From: Selenomonadales bacterium
Lineage (GTDB): Bacteria; Bacillota; Negativicutes; Selenomonadales; Selenomonadaceae
DNA length: 64,000 nt
Direction: 5' to 3'
NCBI GenBank assembly: GCA_900769615.1
Contig: CAAGHH010000001.1
Location: 186,001-250,000, forward strand
The notes below the pieces were generated by a model that did not search any database, was not told the DNA's origin, and saw nothing but the letters and a program-made list of their open reading frames with translations. Position numbers and translations under genes: made by a program. Below, in pieces: positions 8,829 through 18,413 of the stretch; the stretch's first letter is position 1; the number at the start of each line of letters is the position of its first letter.

Positions 8829-9000
8829 CTACAGGAAATTAGATAGGGATAAGTGTGCGTAAGCGGAAAGGAATTAGAAGCAAGGTTTAAAAAATATGAT
8901 GCCTTGTTTTTTTCTAGTTCTGCTATTCCGCCTATTGCTACGTACAGATAGTCTCTTAATTTCAAGGATTATTGTTCTAGTATAAATCAGGCTAAGGGGT
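8829..9000 (+). promoter_or_regulatory. Structured 5' leader of rpoB with attenuator-like hairpin
   Basis: The transcript leader contains a large imperfect hairpin: GCGGAA 8863-8868 pairs with TTCCGC 8926-8931; AATTAGAA 8872-8879 pairs with TTCTAGTT 8912-8919 (one G-U); CAAGG 8881-8885 pairs with CCTTG 8902-8906 at the tip. Seven T follow the inner CAAGG/CCTTG stem (8907-8913), so the inner stem alone could act as a weak terminator, while the outer helices would lock the U tract in a duplex. I do not recognise this as a known family. Function is inference. Confidence 0.5.
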
Positions 9001-9007
9001 GAAGGAT

Positions 9008-12000
9008 TTGTTATTTAATCCTGTGCCGGTGGGCAAAAGAACCAGGTATAGCTATGCCAGAATCAAAGAAGTCATGGAGATGCCACATCTGCTGGATATT
9101 CAGCGGAACAGCTACAAGTGGTTCCTCGATGAAGGCTTGCAAGACATTTTTAATGATATTTCACCAATTCAGGATTTTTCCGGCAATTTGGTGTTATCTT
9201 TCGAGAGCTTTTCGCTTGGCGAGCCAAAATATGGGCTCGATGAGTGCAAAGAGCGTGATGCAACGCTGGCAGCACCGATTCATGTAAATGTCCGCCTAAT
9301 CAATCGTGCGACAGGTGAAATCAATGAGCAGAGTGTCTTCATGGGAGATTTTCCGCTCATGACAGATACAGGTACATTCATTATCAATGGTGCTGAACGT
9401 GTTATTGTCAGTCAGCTGGTTCGTTCGCCAGGTGCATATTATGGTGAAGAAATTGACCCGACTGGTACGCATCTTTACAATGCAACGGTAATTCCAAACC
9501 GTGGTGCATGGATTGAATTGGAAACTGATACCAATAATGTTGTTTCAGTTCGTATTGACCGTACTCGTAAGATGCCGGTTACTTACTTCATTCGTGCCTT
9601 GGGTTTTGCTAGTGATGAAGAAATCATCGAACTTTTCGGTGAAGATCCGCGCATTTTAAATACCCTGGAACGTGACAGCGAAGATGTCAAATCAGAAGGC
9701 AAAGCGGTAATTGAGATTTACAAACGCTTGCGTCCAGGCGAACCAGCTAATGAAGACAATGCTAAACAGCTTTTGGAATCATTGTTCTTTGATCCAAAAC
9801 GTTATGATTTGGCTACGGTTGGTCGTTATAAGCTGACGAAGAAGCTCGGCTGGAAGCGTCGTATCCTCGGTAAAGTATTAGCTGAACCGGTAGTTGATAT
9901 GGAGACAGGCGAGATCGTTATTCCGCAGGGCGAAGTGGTCACCGAGGCTATGCTCGATGCCGTGGATGCTGAGCGTGAAAAACAGATTTTCGGCGAAGGG
10001 AAACTGATAAAACTTTTCGTATTGCAAAAAGATGGCAGCTCGGTTAGAGTGCTTTGCTCGCCAACGCTTGACATTCACGAACGTACCATCACTAAAAACG
10101 ATATTATCGCTTCGATAAATTATCTGCTAAATCTTATGGATGGTATTGGCAATACCGATGATATTGACCATTTGGGCAATCGTCGTGTTCGTGCCGTTGG
10201 TGAACTTTTGCAGAATCAGTTCCGTATTGGTCTTTCCCGTATGGAACGAGTAGTTCGTGAGCGCATGACTATTCAGGATGCTGATACGCTTTCACCAGCT
10301 AACTTAATCAATATCCGTCCAGTGGTAGCTGCAATCAAAGAATTCTTTGGTTCATCACAGCTGTCGCAGTTCATGGATCAGCACAATCCATTGTCAGAAC
10401 TTACGCATAAGCGCCGTCTGTCAGCTTTAGGACCGGGTGGTCTTTCGCGTGAGCGTGCCGGATTTGAGGTTCGCGATGTACATAACTCGCATTATGGTCG
10501 TATGTGTCCAGTAGAATCCCCAGAAGGACCTAATATCGGTCTTATTGGTTCGCTGGCAACTTATGCAAGAGTAAATCAGTTTGGCTTTATGGAGACGCCA
10601 TATCGCCGCGTTGATAAGGTTACGCATAAGGTAACTGATGAAGTTCGTTACCTTACCGCTGACGAAGAAGATGAGCTGGTTATTGCTCAGGCCAATGAGC
10701 CATTAGATGAAAATGAATGGTTCGTAAATGAACGTGTAACGGCTCGTTACAACGAAGAAACTGGTCTGCACCATCGTGATACAGTTGACTACATGGACGT
10801 TAGCCCGCGTCAGGTGTTCTCGATAGCTACGGCAATGATTCCATTCCTCGAAAACGATGATGCTAACCGCGCTCTCATGGGTGCTAACATGCAGCGTCAG
10901 GCAGTACCACTTTTGCGTACGCAGGCGCCACTAGTCGGCACGGGTATGGAGTACAAGGCTGCTTGTGACTCAGGTGTCATGATATTAGCTAAACGTGCAG
11001 GTACTATTGAGCATGTAACAGCTGATTATATTGATGTTCGCACCAAAGATGGTGATTTAGATCATTATAAATTGCAGAAATTCCTGCGTTCCAACCAGGG
11101 AACTTGCATAAATCAGATTCCTATTGTCAGCAAGGGTGAAGAAGTCGTAGAAAAACAGCCGATAGCTGATGGTCCGGCAACTGACCACGGTGAATTGGCA
11201 TTGGGCTACAATATTGTTGTTGCCTATATGCCTTGGGAAGGCTACAACTACGAGGATGCGGTGCTGCTGTCTGAGAATCTGGTAAAACGTGATTTGTACA
11301 CTTCTATTCATATCGAAGAATATGAATGTGATGCTCGTGATACTAAGCTTGGACCAGAAGAAATAACGCGTGATATACCTAACGTTGCGGAAGACGCACT
11401 CAAAGACCTTGATGAAGAAGGTATCATTTCTATTGGTGCAGATGTACGTCCTGGCGATATTTTAGTCGGCAAGGTTACTCCGAAGGGTGAAACTGAGCTT
11501 ACGGCTGAGGAACGTTTGCTGCGGGCTATTTTCGGCGAAAAAGCGCGTGAGGTACGTGATACGTCTTTGCGGGTGCCACATGGTGAACAGGGTAAAATCG
11601 TTGATGTCAAGGTATTCAGCCGTGATAATAATGATGAATTAGCACCGGGTGTAAATCGTTTGGTTCGCGTTTATATAGCTCAGAAACGTAAAATCTCGGT
11701 CGGTGATAAGATGGCAGGCCGTCATGGTAATAAGGGTGTTGTTTCCCGGGTTATGCGCCAGGAAGATATGCCGTTCTTGCCAGATGGTACGCCGGTTGAC
11801 ATCGTGCTCAATCCGTTAGGCGTGCCTTCACGTATGAATATCGGTCAGATATTGGAAGCTCATTTAGGTATGGCAGTCAAGGTCATTGGTCAGCAGATTA
11901 AAGACAATGATTCGACGATTGAACAGCGTTTGCGGGCTGCTGGTTATGATTTTGATAAATATGGTATGCCAAAACCTGATGTAGCTGGACTGCATATAGC

Positions 12001-12730
12001 AACGCCGGTATTTGATGGTGCTAGTGATGATGATGTATTTGGTACGATTAAGGCAGCAGGTCTGGCATCTGATGCTAAGACAGTGCTTTATGATGGTCGT
12101 ACAGGTGAACCGTTTGAAAATAGAGTAACGGTTGGCTGCACGTACTTCCTCAAATTGCATCATTTGGTAGCAGATAAAATCCATGCTCGTTCAACCGGTC
12201 CGTACTCACTGGTTACGCAGCAGCCGTTGGGTGGTAAAGCTCAGTTCGGTGGTCAGCGTTTCGGTGAAATGGAGGTTTGGGCACTTGAGGCTTATGGTGC
12301 TGCTTACACACTGCAGGAAATTCTGACGGTTAAGTCAGATGATGTTGTAGGTCGTGTTAAGGCTTATGAGGCTATCGTTAAGGGGGAAAATATTCCTGAA
12401 CCAGGCGTTCCAGAATCCTTTAAGGTACTCATCAAAGAGCTGCAGTCTATCGGATTAGATATCAAAGTGCTTAATGAAGATGCTAAGGAAATTTCCCTGC
12501 AAGATGATGATGACGAAGACATCAACGAAACAGCTAAGAAGCTTGATCTTGATGTCGCAGGCGTTGATCCAAATAAAGAAGGGGCAGCACCAAAAGCAAG
12601 TGAGGCTGACTCCTATGATGCAGGAGCACCGTCTGATGATGAGAAGCCGGACGACATCATTGCTGATATCGGCAGCATGGGCGTAGATGTTCCAGCCGAC
12701 AATGCTGATGATGGTGATGATGAGGAATAA
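9008..12730 (+). CDS. rpoB: DNA-directed RNA polymerase subunit beta
   Basis: Catalytic beta subunit, 1240 aa from TTG 9008. TTG 9008 has AAGGGGTG at a proper distance (8994-9001) and gives MLFNPVPVGKRTRY; an in-frame GTG at 8999 lies within that ribosome site and is less likely. Recognisable blocks include the rifampicin region (SSQLSQFMDQHNPLSELTHKRR), FEVRDVHNSHYGRMCPVESPEG, GYNYEDAV and HKIHARSTGPYSLVTQQPLGG near the C-terminus. The tail is strongly acidic (DDDDED, DDGDDEE) with no clear domain. rpoC starts 18 bases later. Confidence 0.97.
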   Translation: MLFNPVPVGKRTRYSYARIKEVMEMPHLLDIQRNSYKWFLDEGLQDIFNDISPIQDFSGNLVLSFESFSLGEPKYGLDECKERDATLAAPIHVNVRLINRATGEINEQSVFMGDFPLMTDTGTFIINGAERVIVSQLVRSPGAYYGEEIDPTGTHLYNATVIPNRGAWIELETDTNNVVSVRIDRTRKMPVTYFIRALGFASDEEIIELFGEDPRILNTLERDSEDVKSEGKAVIEIYKRLRPGEPANEDNAKQLLESLFFDPKRYDLATVGRYKLTKKLGWKRRILGKVLAEPVVDMETGEIVIPQGEVVTEAMLDAVDAEREKQIFGEGKLIKLFVLQKDGSSVRVLCSPTLDIHERTITKNDIIASINYLLNLMDGIGNTDDIDHLGNRRVRAVGELLQNQFRIGLSRMERVVRERMTIQDADTLSPANLINIRPVVAAIKEFFGSSQLSQFMDQHNPLSELTHKRRLSALGPGGLSRERAGFEVRDVHNSHYGRMCPVESPEGPNIGLIGSLATYARVNQFGFMETPYRRVDKVTHKVTDEVRYLTADEEDELVIAQANEPLDENEWFVNERVTARYNEETGLHHRDTVDYMDVSPRQVFSIATAMIPFLENDDANRALMGANMQRQAVPLLRTQAPLVGTGMEYKAACDSGVMILAKRAGTIEHVTADYIDVRTKDGDLDHYKLQKFLRSNQGTCINQIPIVSKGEEVVEKQPIADGPATDHGELALGYNIVVAYMPWEGYNYEDAVLLSENLVKRDLYTSIHIEEYECDARDTKLGPEEITRDIPNVAEDALKDLDEEGIISIGADVRPGDILVGKVTPKGETELTAEERLLRAIFGEKAREVRDTSLRVPHGEQGKIVDVKVFSRDNNDELAPGVNRLVRVYIAQKRKISVGDKMAGRHGNKGVVSRVMRQEDMPFLPDGTPVDIVLNPLGVPSRMNIGQILEAHLGMAVKVIGQQIKDNDSTIEQRLRAAGYDFDKYGMPKPDVAGLHIATPVFDGASDDDVFGTIKAAGLASDAKTVLYDGRTGEPFENRVTVGCTYFLKLHHLVADKIHARSTGPYSLVTQQPLGGKAQFGGQRFGEMEVWALEAYGAAYTLQEILTVKSDDVVGRVKAYEAIVKGENIPEPGVPESFKVLIKELQSIGLDIKVLNEDAKEISLQDDDDEDINETAKKLDLDVAGVDPNKEGAAPKASEADSYDAGAPSDDEKPDDIIADIGSMGVDVPADNADDGDDEE

Positions 12731-12748
12731 GAAGGGAGTGTAATCTCT

Positions 12749-15700
12749 TTGCTGGATGTAAATAATTTTGATTCTATGCGCATAGGTCTGGCTTCGCCGG
12801 ATAAAATCCGTGAGTGGTCTTATGGCGAGGTCAAAAAGCCGGAGACTATCAATTATCGTACGCTTAAACCTGAGCGTGATGGTTTGTTCTGCGAGCGTAT
12901 TTTTGGACCGACCCGTGACTGGGAATGTCATTGCGGTAAATATAAGCGTATTCGTTATAAAGGAATTATCTGTGATCGTTGCGGCGTTGAAGTAACTCGT
13001 TCCAAGGTACGCCGTGAACGCATGGGACATATTGAACTGGCAGCACCAGTTTCCCATATCTGGTATTTCAAAGGTATTCCTAGCCGTATGGGGTTGATAC
13101 TCGATATCTCACCGCGAGCTTTGGAAAAGGTTCTGTACTTTGCTTATTACATTGTATTGGATCCAGGTGAAAATACGGATTTAGCCAAAAAGAGCTTGCT
13201 TTCTGAAAAAGAGTATCATGATGCTTTGGAAAAATATGGCAATACCTTCCGTGTCGGCATGGGTGCTGAGGCTATCAAAGAACTTTTAGATGAGCTTGAT
13301 CTTGAGCGCATGAGTGAAGTTCTGCGCAAGGAAGTTCGCACGGCATCAGGACAGAAGAAAATCCGTGCTATCCGCCGTTTGGAAGTCGTAGAGGCTTTCC
13401 GCAAGTCTGGTAACAAACCGTCCTGGATGATTTTGGATGTGGTTCCGGTAATCCCGCCGGAGCTTCGCCCAATGGTTCAGCTTGATGGTGGACGCTTTGC
13501 AACTTCTGACTTGAATGATCTGTATCGTAGGGTTATAAATCGTAACAATCGTTTGAAACGGCTGCTTGATTTAGGCGCACCGGATATCATTGTTCGCAAT
13601 GAAAAGCGTATGTTGCAGGAAGCAGTTGATGCTCTTATTGATAATGGTCGTCGTGGTCGTCCGGTTACGGGGCCTGGCAATCGTCCATTAAAATCACTTT
13701 CCGATATGCTGAAAGGTAAGCAGGGACGTTTCCGTCAGAACCTTTTGGGTAAACGTGTTGACTACTCCGGACGTTCAGTTATTGTTGTTGGACCAGAGCT
13801 TAAATTGCATCAGTGCGGTCTGCCAAAAGAAATGGCACTTGAGCTGTTTAAACCGTTCGTTATGAAGAAGCTGGTTTCTTCGGCAGTAGCGCAAAACATA
13901 AAAGCTGCTAAACGTATGGTAGAGCGGGCTCGCCCTGAGGTTTGGGATGTATTAGAGGATGTTATCAAAGAACATCCAGTACTCTTGAACCGTGCTCCGA
14001 CGTTGCATCGTTTGGGTATTCAGGCATTTGAACCGGTACTTACTGAAGGCCGGGCGTTGAAGCTGCATCCATTGGCTTGTACGGCTTATAATGCTGACTT
14101 CGATGGTGACCAGATGGCAATCCATTTGCCACTTTCTGCTGAAGCTCAGACTGAGGCTCGTATCCTCATGCTGGCAGCTAACCATATTTTGGCGCCGAAG
14201 GATGGTAAACCAATCATCGTTCCGACGCAGGACATGGTTTTAGGCTCCTATTATCTCACTATTTTGCGCCCCGGTGCTAAAGGTGAAGGCAAGATTGTAA
14301 CTGGCATTGCGGAAGCTCTCTTGGCTTATCAGCAGCATGATTTGGATTTGCAGGCAGCTATCCAGTGCCGCATTGAGGGCTATGGCTTAGTAAAAACTTC
14401 GCTTGGCCGAATGATATTCAATGAGATTTTGCCAGAAGAACTGCGTTTCTACTATCATCAGGATGGTGAAGAGCAGTGGTCACTGGGTATTTTGATGAAC
14501 AAAAAGCAGCTCGGTAAACTTGTTGCTAACTGCTATAATCATTTTGGTGCCACTAAGACTGCGGAAGTCATTGATGGCGTTAAGAACCTTGGTTATCATT
14601 ATGCTTGCGTAGCAGGTATGACGGTTGCTATTTCTGATGTTATCGTTCCGCCAAAGAAGAAAACTATCATCGGCGATACGCAGAAGGTTGTCAACAAGGT
14701 TGAACGTCAGTATGATCGTGGTCTTATCACGGAAGAAGAACGTTATCATAAAGTAGTTGATCTTTGGTCAAAAGCTACGGATGATGTCGCTGATGCCATG
14801 ATGGATAACATGGATGCATTCAATCCAATCTTTATGATGGCTGACTCTGGTGCTCGTGGTAATAAGCAGCAGATGCGTCAGCTCGCTGGTATGCGTGGTC
14901 TTATGGCTGATCCATCAGGTAAGATTATCGACCTGCCTATTACGGCTAACTTCCGCGAAGGGCTTTCCGTATCTGATTACTTCATTTCTTCGCATGGTGC
15001 TCGTAAAGGTTTGGCTGATACCGCATTGCGTACAGCTGACTCCGGTTATTTGACTCGTCGTTTGGTTGACGTTGCTCAGGATGTTATTGTTCGTGAGGAA
15101 GACTGCGATATTTCAACGCTCAACTTGGTTCAGGCTCGGGCTCGTTTGGCTGAATCGACCTTTGATGCTTTGGAAATCTTAAATGACAGTCTGATGGGAC
15201 GTCTGTTAGGTGCAGATATTATCGATCCAGACACGAAGGAAGTTGTTTTAGCGCGTGATACAATTTTAGATGAAGAAAAACTGGCTATTATTGGCGAGAA
15301 GAATATTCGTGAAATAATGGTCCGCGGTTCATCGCTGGCATCAGAAGCTGCTATCAGTAATGCTATGATTACGGAAGCTATTGAGCTTGGTGAACCTGAT
15401 GCGGCAAAACGGGCTAAGATAAAAGACTCGATGCTGCATGAAATGAGCGGCAAAGAAGTTACGCGCGACGTAGTTTCACTTGCTGGTGATACGGTTATTG
15501 CAGCTGGTGAGAAACTTGATGCTGAGGCTATTAACGCTGTACTGTCATCTGATGCTAAAGAAATTCGTGTCCGCAACAACAATGTTCGTGGTATCGAAGT
15601 TGAAGCTATCAAGGAAGGTGACGGTATCATCGAGTCGCTGGCTGAACGTATTGTTGGTCGTGTGCTGGCTGAAAATATTGATGATCCTGAAACTGGCGAG

Positions 15701-16738
15701 CGTATTGCTTCCATCAATGATACTGTTGATGAAGTTTTGGCCGAGCGGATTGAAAAGGTTCGCGATCGAGTATCTATTCGCAGTGTACTTACTTGTAAGT
15801 CACAGTTTGGTGTCTGCATCAAGTGCTATGGTCGTGATTTGGCTAATCAGGCTGAGGTTGAAATCGGCGAAGCTGTTGGTATTATCGCCGCTCAGTCCAT
15901 CGGTGAGCCGGGTACTCAGCTTACGATGCGTACCTTCCACTCTGGCGGTGTTGCTGGTGACGATATCACTCAGGGTCTGCCACGTGTCGAAGAATTGTTC
16001 GAAGCTCGTAAACCGAAACATCATGCAATTATTGCTGAAATTGAAGGTCGGGCTGAGGTTGAAGACACTGGTAAGGGTCTCAGCAAGGTTACGATTGTGC
16101 CGGATGAAGGCGAAGCTAGAGAATATGCTATCCCGTATGGTGCTAGATTGGCAGCTAAACAGGGTATGCATTTGAAACCTGGCGATAAGCTCACAGAAGG
16201 TTCAGTCAACCCGCATGATATATTGCGAGTTTGCGGTTTGCAGGCAACTCAACGTTATTTGGTATACGAAGTACAGAAGGTATACAAATCACAGGGTGTT
16301 GAAATCAATGATAAGCATATCGAGGTTATGGTTCGTCAGATGCTCCATAAGGTTAAGATTGAAGAATCTGGCAGCACTGATTTCCTGCCGGGTGAATATA
16401 TTGATATTAACCAATTCGAGACGTCTAACACGAAGGCTATCGAGGAAGGCGGCGAACCAGCTGTAGCTAAACCGATCCTTTTGGGTATTACGAAAGCATC
16501 ACTGGCTACGGATTCCTTTATGTCAGCGGCTTCCTTCCAGGAGACGACACGGGTACTTACTGATGCTGCTATTAAGGGCAAGGTTGATCCGCTGATTGGT
16601 CTTAAGGAAAATGTTATCATTGGTAAACTCATTCCAGCTGGTACTGGCATGAGCCGTTATCGCAATTTGAAGATTGTTGATAATGAGCCAAAGGCTAGTG
16701 TCGCTGAAGTAACTGAGTTACCGGTAGCTGATGTCTGA
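12749..16738 (+). CDS. rpoC: DNA-directed RNA polymerase subunit beta'
   Basis: Catalytic beta' subunit, 1329 aa. It has the N-terminal zinc site (CHCGKYKR, CDRCGVEV), the active-site NADFDGDQMA with three Mg-binding Asp near residues 449-453, and the C-terminal zinc cysteines (SVLTCKSQFGVCIKCYGRDL). Start is TTG 12749 with GAAGGGAG upstream. The 230-codon open frame on the opposite strand within it is a coding-bias shadow. Confidence 0.97.
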   Translation: MLDVNNFDSMRIGLASPDKIREWSYGEVKKPETINYRTLKPERDGLFCERIFGPTRDWECHCGKYKRIRYKGIICDRCGVEVTRSKVRRERMGHIELAAPVSHIWYFKGIPSRMGLILDISPRALEKVLYFAYYIVLDPGENTDLAKKSLLSEKEYHDALEKYGNTFRVGMGAEAIKELLDELDLERMSEVLRKEVRTASGQKKIRAIRRLEVVEAFRKSGNKPSWMILDVVPVIPPELRPMVQLDGGRFATSDLNDLYRRVINRNNRLKRLLDLGAPDIIVRNEKRMLQEAVDALIDNGRRGRPVTGPGNRPLKSLSDMLKGKQGRFRQNLLGKRVDYSGRSVIVVGPELKLHQCGLPKEMALELFKPFVMKKLVSSAVAQNIKAAKRMVERARPEVWDVLEDVIKEHPVLLNRAPTLHRLGIQAFEPVLTEGRALKLHPLACTAYNADFDGDQMAIHLPLSAEAQTEARILMLAANHILAPKDGKPIIVPTQDMVLGSYYLTILRPGAKGEGKIVTGIAEALLAYQQHDLDLQAAIQCRIEGYGLVKTSLGRMIFNEILPEELRFYYHQDGEEQWSLGILMNKKQLGKLVANCYNHFGATKTAEVIDGVKNLGYHYACVAGMTVAISDVIVPPKKKTIIGDTQKVVNKVERQYDRGLITEEERYHKVVDLWSKATDDVADAMMDNMDAFNPIFMMADSGARGNKQQMRQLAGMRGLMADPSGKIIDLPITANFREGLSVSDYFISSHGARKGLADTALRTADSGYLTRRLVDVAQDVIVREEDCDISTLNLVQARARLAESTFDALEILNDSLMGRLLGADIIDPDTKEVVLARDTILDEEKLAIIGEKNIREIMVRGSSLASEAAISNAMITEAIELGEPDAAKRAKIKDSMLHEMSGKEVTRDVVSLAGDTVIAAGEKLDAEAINAVLSSDAKEIRVRNNNVRGIEVEAIKEGDGIIESLAERIVGRVLAENIDDPETGERIASINDTVDEVLAERIEKVRDRVSIRSVLTCKSQFGVCIKCYGRDLANQAEVEIGEAVGIIAAQSIGEPGTQLTMRTFHSGGVAGDDITQGLPRVEELFEARKPKHHAIIAEIEGRAEVEDTGKGLSKVTIVPDEGEAREYAIPYGARLAAKQGMHLKPGDKLTEGSVNPHDILRVCGLQATQRYLVYEVQKVYKSQGVEINDKHIEVMVRQMLHKVKIEESGSTDFLPGEYIDINQFETSNTKAIEEGGEPAVAKPILLGITKASLATDSFMSAASFQETTRVLTDAAIKGKVDPLIGLKENVIIGKLIPAGTGMSRYRNLKIVDNEPKASVAEVTELPVADV

Positions 16739-16807
16739 TATAAATGTAATAAAAAATAAAGCCTTTTATCAGGTAGTTTATTTTAGGATTTTTGATTTTT
16801 GAAAAAT

Positions 16808-16846
16808 ACGGCATAGTCGTTGCTTGCGGCTATGCCGTTTTTTTAT
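16808..16846 (+). terminator. Terminator of rpoBC
   Basis: ACGGCATAG and CTATGCCGT form a 9-bp stem, followed by TTTTTTTATATT. It lies between convergent rpoC and the AraC-type gene. Confidence 0.9.
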
Positions 16847-16900
16847 ATTACTAACCAAACAGGTTACAATCTTGAACCTTTCGTAAGCAGATAAAAAAGT

Positions 16901-17761
16901 TTAATTATTTTGTAGATAATGCTGGCGATAATTACGCGGTGAGCAGTGAAACATTTCTTTAAACGCGCGGGAAAAGGTTGAGTAATCAGCAAAACCTGTT
17001 TCGTGACAAATTTGGGTAATGGTGCGGTCGGTTTTTAAGAGGTCGCGCGCTAAAAGCAGTCGTTTGCTGCGGATATATTGGTGAATACCATAGCCAGTGT
17101 CAGCTTTAAATTTGCGCATTAGATAAAATTTGCTGATAAAGACAATATTGGCTAAGACATCTACCGTAAGATTATCCGCTAAATGTTCATTTATATAAGA
17201 TATTATCGTTTGTATTTTGCTATCATAAGCAGCATTATTTAAAATGGTTAATTCATGCTGGGCTAATGAGCGGTTCAGTAAAATCATAAATTCAATAAAC
17301 AGAATTTCAGTATAAAGACCATTAGCGAAACCTTGGCTATGGGCAGTTTTTTCTAATTTATCCATGTGAAAGAGCAGATCGTGACTGGTTCCGGGAAGCT
17401 GGTGCATAACGCTGCCAGTTGCTTTTGCTTGCTGGAAGCAATTGGCAAGATTGACTTTTTCCGAAGTTTGTTGCCAGCGATTTAAAAACTCAGGATCAAT
17501 ATAGATAACGATACGTTCATAGCTTTTGGCTAAAGAATGGAATACTGGGCGATGAATTTCACCGGCAGTTACGAATACAATGTCGCCAGCCTGCAAACGA
17601 TAATTTTTGCCTTCTATTATATAATCTACATCGCCGTCGAGAAACAGAATTATTTTGTGAAAATCATGGTAGTGAAAGGGAATGGGTTTGGTAATGTTAT
17701 CATTTAGACGAAAAACCCGAAAATCGCTAAATAGATAGCCTTTTTTAGTATATTCTGGCAT
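16901..17761 (-). CDS. AraC-family transcriptional regulator
   Basis: A 286-aa regulator. The N-terminal half is a cupin-type effector domain (PFHYHDFHKIILFLDGDVDYIIEG; GDIVFVTAGEIHRPVFH). The C-terminal 100 residues carry two helix-turn-helix units (LADNLTVDVLANIVFISKFYLMRKFK; ITQICHETGFADYSTFSRAFK) and the AraC signature. ATG 17761 has AGGAGGAAATTTG upstream; a TTG one codon earlier is also possible. It is monocistronic and convergent to rpoC; no target is evident nearby, and neither ligand nor regulon can be inferred. Confidence 0.9.
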   Translation of the reverse strand: MPEYTKKGYLFSDFRVFRLNDNITKPIPFHYHDFHKIILFLDGDVDYIIEGKNYRLQAGDIVFVTAGEIHRPVFHSLAKSYERIVIYIDPEFLNRWQQTSEKVNLANCFQQAKATGSVMHQLPGTSHDLLFHMDKLEKTAHSQGFANGLYTEILFIEFMILLNRSLAQHELTILNNAAYDSKIQTIISYINEHLADNLTVDVLANIVFISKFYLMRKFKADTGYGIHQYIRSKRLLLARDLLKTDRTITQICHETGFADYSTFSRAFKEMFHCSPRNYRQHYLQNN

Positions 17762-17912
17762 CAAATTTCCTCCTAAACAGTGTTGTTATTCATTCTAGTA
17801 CATTATTTGCAATATTTAAAGCATAAATTAATATTTTATTGCAAAATAAGTATTGCTATAATAAATGCAGATAGCGAGTTAAGAATTGCAACTAAGCGTA
17901 AGGAAAGGTACG

Positions 17913-18245
17913 GTGCTTATAATGCTTTTGACAGAAGTTTTCATTATAGACAATAAAGAAATTATGATCATAGATGCTAAAAAAGGTTTTATTCCTAGTG
18001 CCAGCAGTGTCAGGATATTAGCTGACCGCCGTTTAGGCGTTGGGGCAGACCGTATCTTGGTGGTGTTAAATGCCGGAGCTGGGGCTGAATATAGAGTATA
18101 TAATCGAGCAGGTGAATTGGTTAACATGACGGCTGCGGATTATAAGGCTTTAGCGAGCAAAATACCAGCTTTTGAGGTGCGTCTTACGGATTATTTTGTT
18201 GATGTCCTGCTTAAGGCTGAGGTAAAAGCAAGAAAAGCTAGTTGA
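17913..18245 (+). CDS. DapF-like half protein lacking the catalytic cysteine
   Basis: About 110 aa, start GTG 17913 (AGGA 8 bases upstream) or ATG 17922. The segment ILADRRLGVGADRILVV followed by AEYRVYNRAGELVNM resembles the N-terminal half of diaminopimelate epimerase (CDRxFGxGADGLLLL, then MxxxNADGSEAEMCGNG). Where DapF has the catalytic Cys in MCGNG this protein has MTAADYKALA, and the C-terminal half is absent. It cannot be an epimerase as such. It has a ribosome site and its own terminator, so it may be an expressed, repurposed fold or a decayed paralogue. Similarity is by eye only. Confidence 0.55.
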   Translation: MLIMLLTEVFIIDNKEIMIIDAKKGFIPSASSVRILADRRLGVGADRILVVLNAGAGAEYRVYNRAGELVNMTAADYKALASKIPAFEVRLTDYFVDVLLKAEVKARKAS

Positions 18246-18254
18246 AATTAATTT

Positions 18255-18298
18255 GGACAGACTGTTTAGTACAATTTACTGGGCAGTCTGGTTTTTTT
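18255..18298 (+). terminator. Terminator after the DapF-like gene
   Basis: CAGACTG 18258-18264 and CAGTCTG 18284-18290 with a 19-base loop, followed by GTTTTTTT. Confidence 0.75.
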
Positions 18299-18308
18299 AT
18301 AAAAGATT

Positions 18309-18337
18309 TTGACTTTTTGATATTTATGTCGTATACT
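18309..18337 (+). promoter_or_regulatory. Promoter of htpG
   Basis: TTGACT 18309-18314, 17-base spacer, TATACT 18332-18337, directly upstream of the CIRCE operator. Confidence 0.85.
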
Positions 18338-18350
18338 ATGTCATAAAGGT

Positions 18351-18377
18351 TTAGCACTCAAGACTATAGAGTGCTAA
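18351..18377 (+). promoter_or_regulatory. CIRCE operator (HrcA site)
   Basis: Perfect inverted repeat TTAGCACTC, nine bases, GAGTGCTAA, matching the CIRCE consensus exactly. It lies just downstream of the promoter -10 and 37 bases before htpG, the classic position for HrcA repression relieved on heat shock. Confidence 0.97.
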
Positions 18378-18413
18378 GAAAGTAAATTGTTGTTATAAGA
18401 GAGGCAGATAATA

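Noticed and set aside
12455..13057. Open frame of 200 codons on the minus strand across the rpoB-rpoC junction
   Set aside because: No ribosome site or recognisable motif; antisense of two essential genes.
15130..15822. Open frame of 230 codons on the minus strand inside rpoC
   Set aside because: Ser/Arg-rich product with no ribosome site, fully inside a highly conserved gene; a codon-bias shadow.
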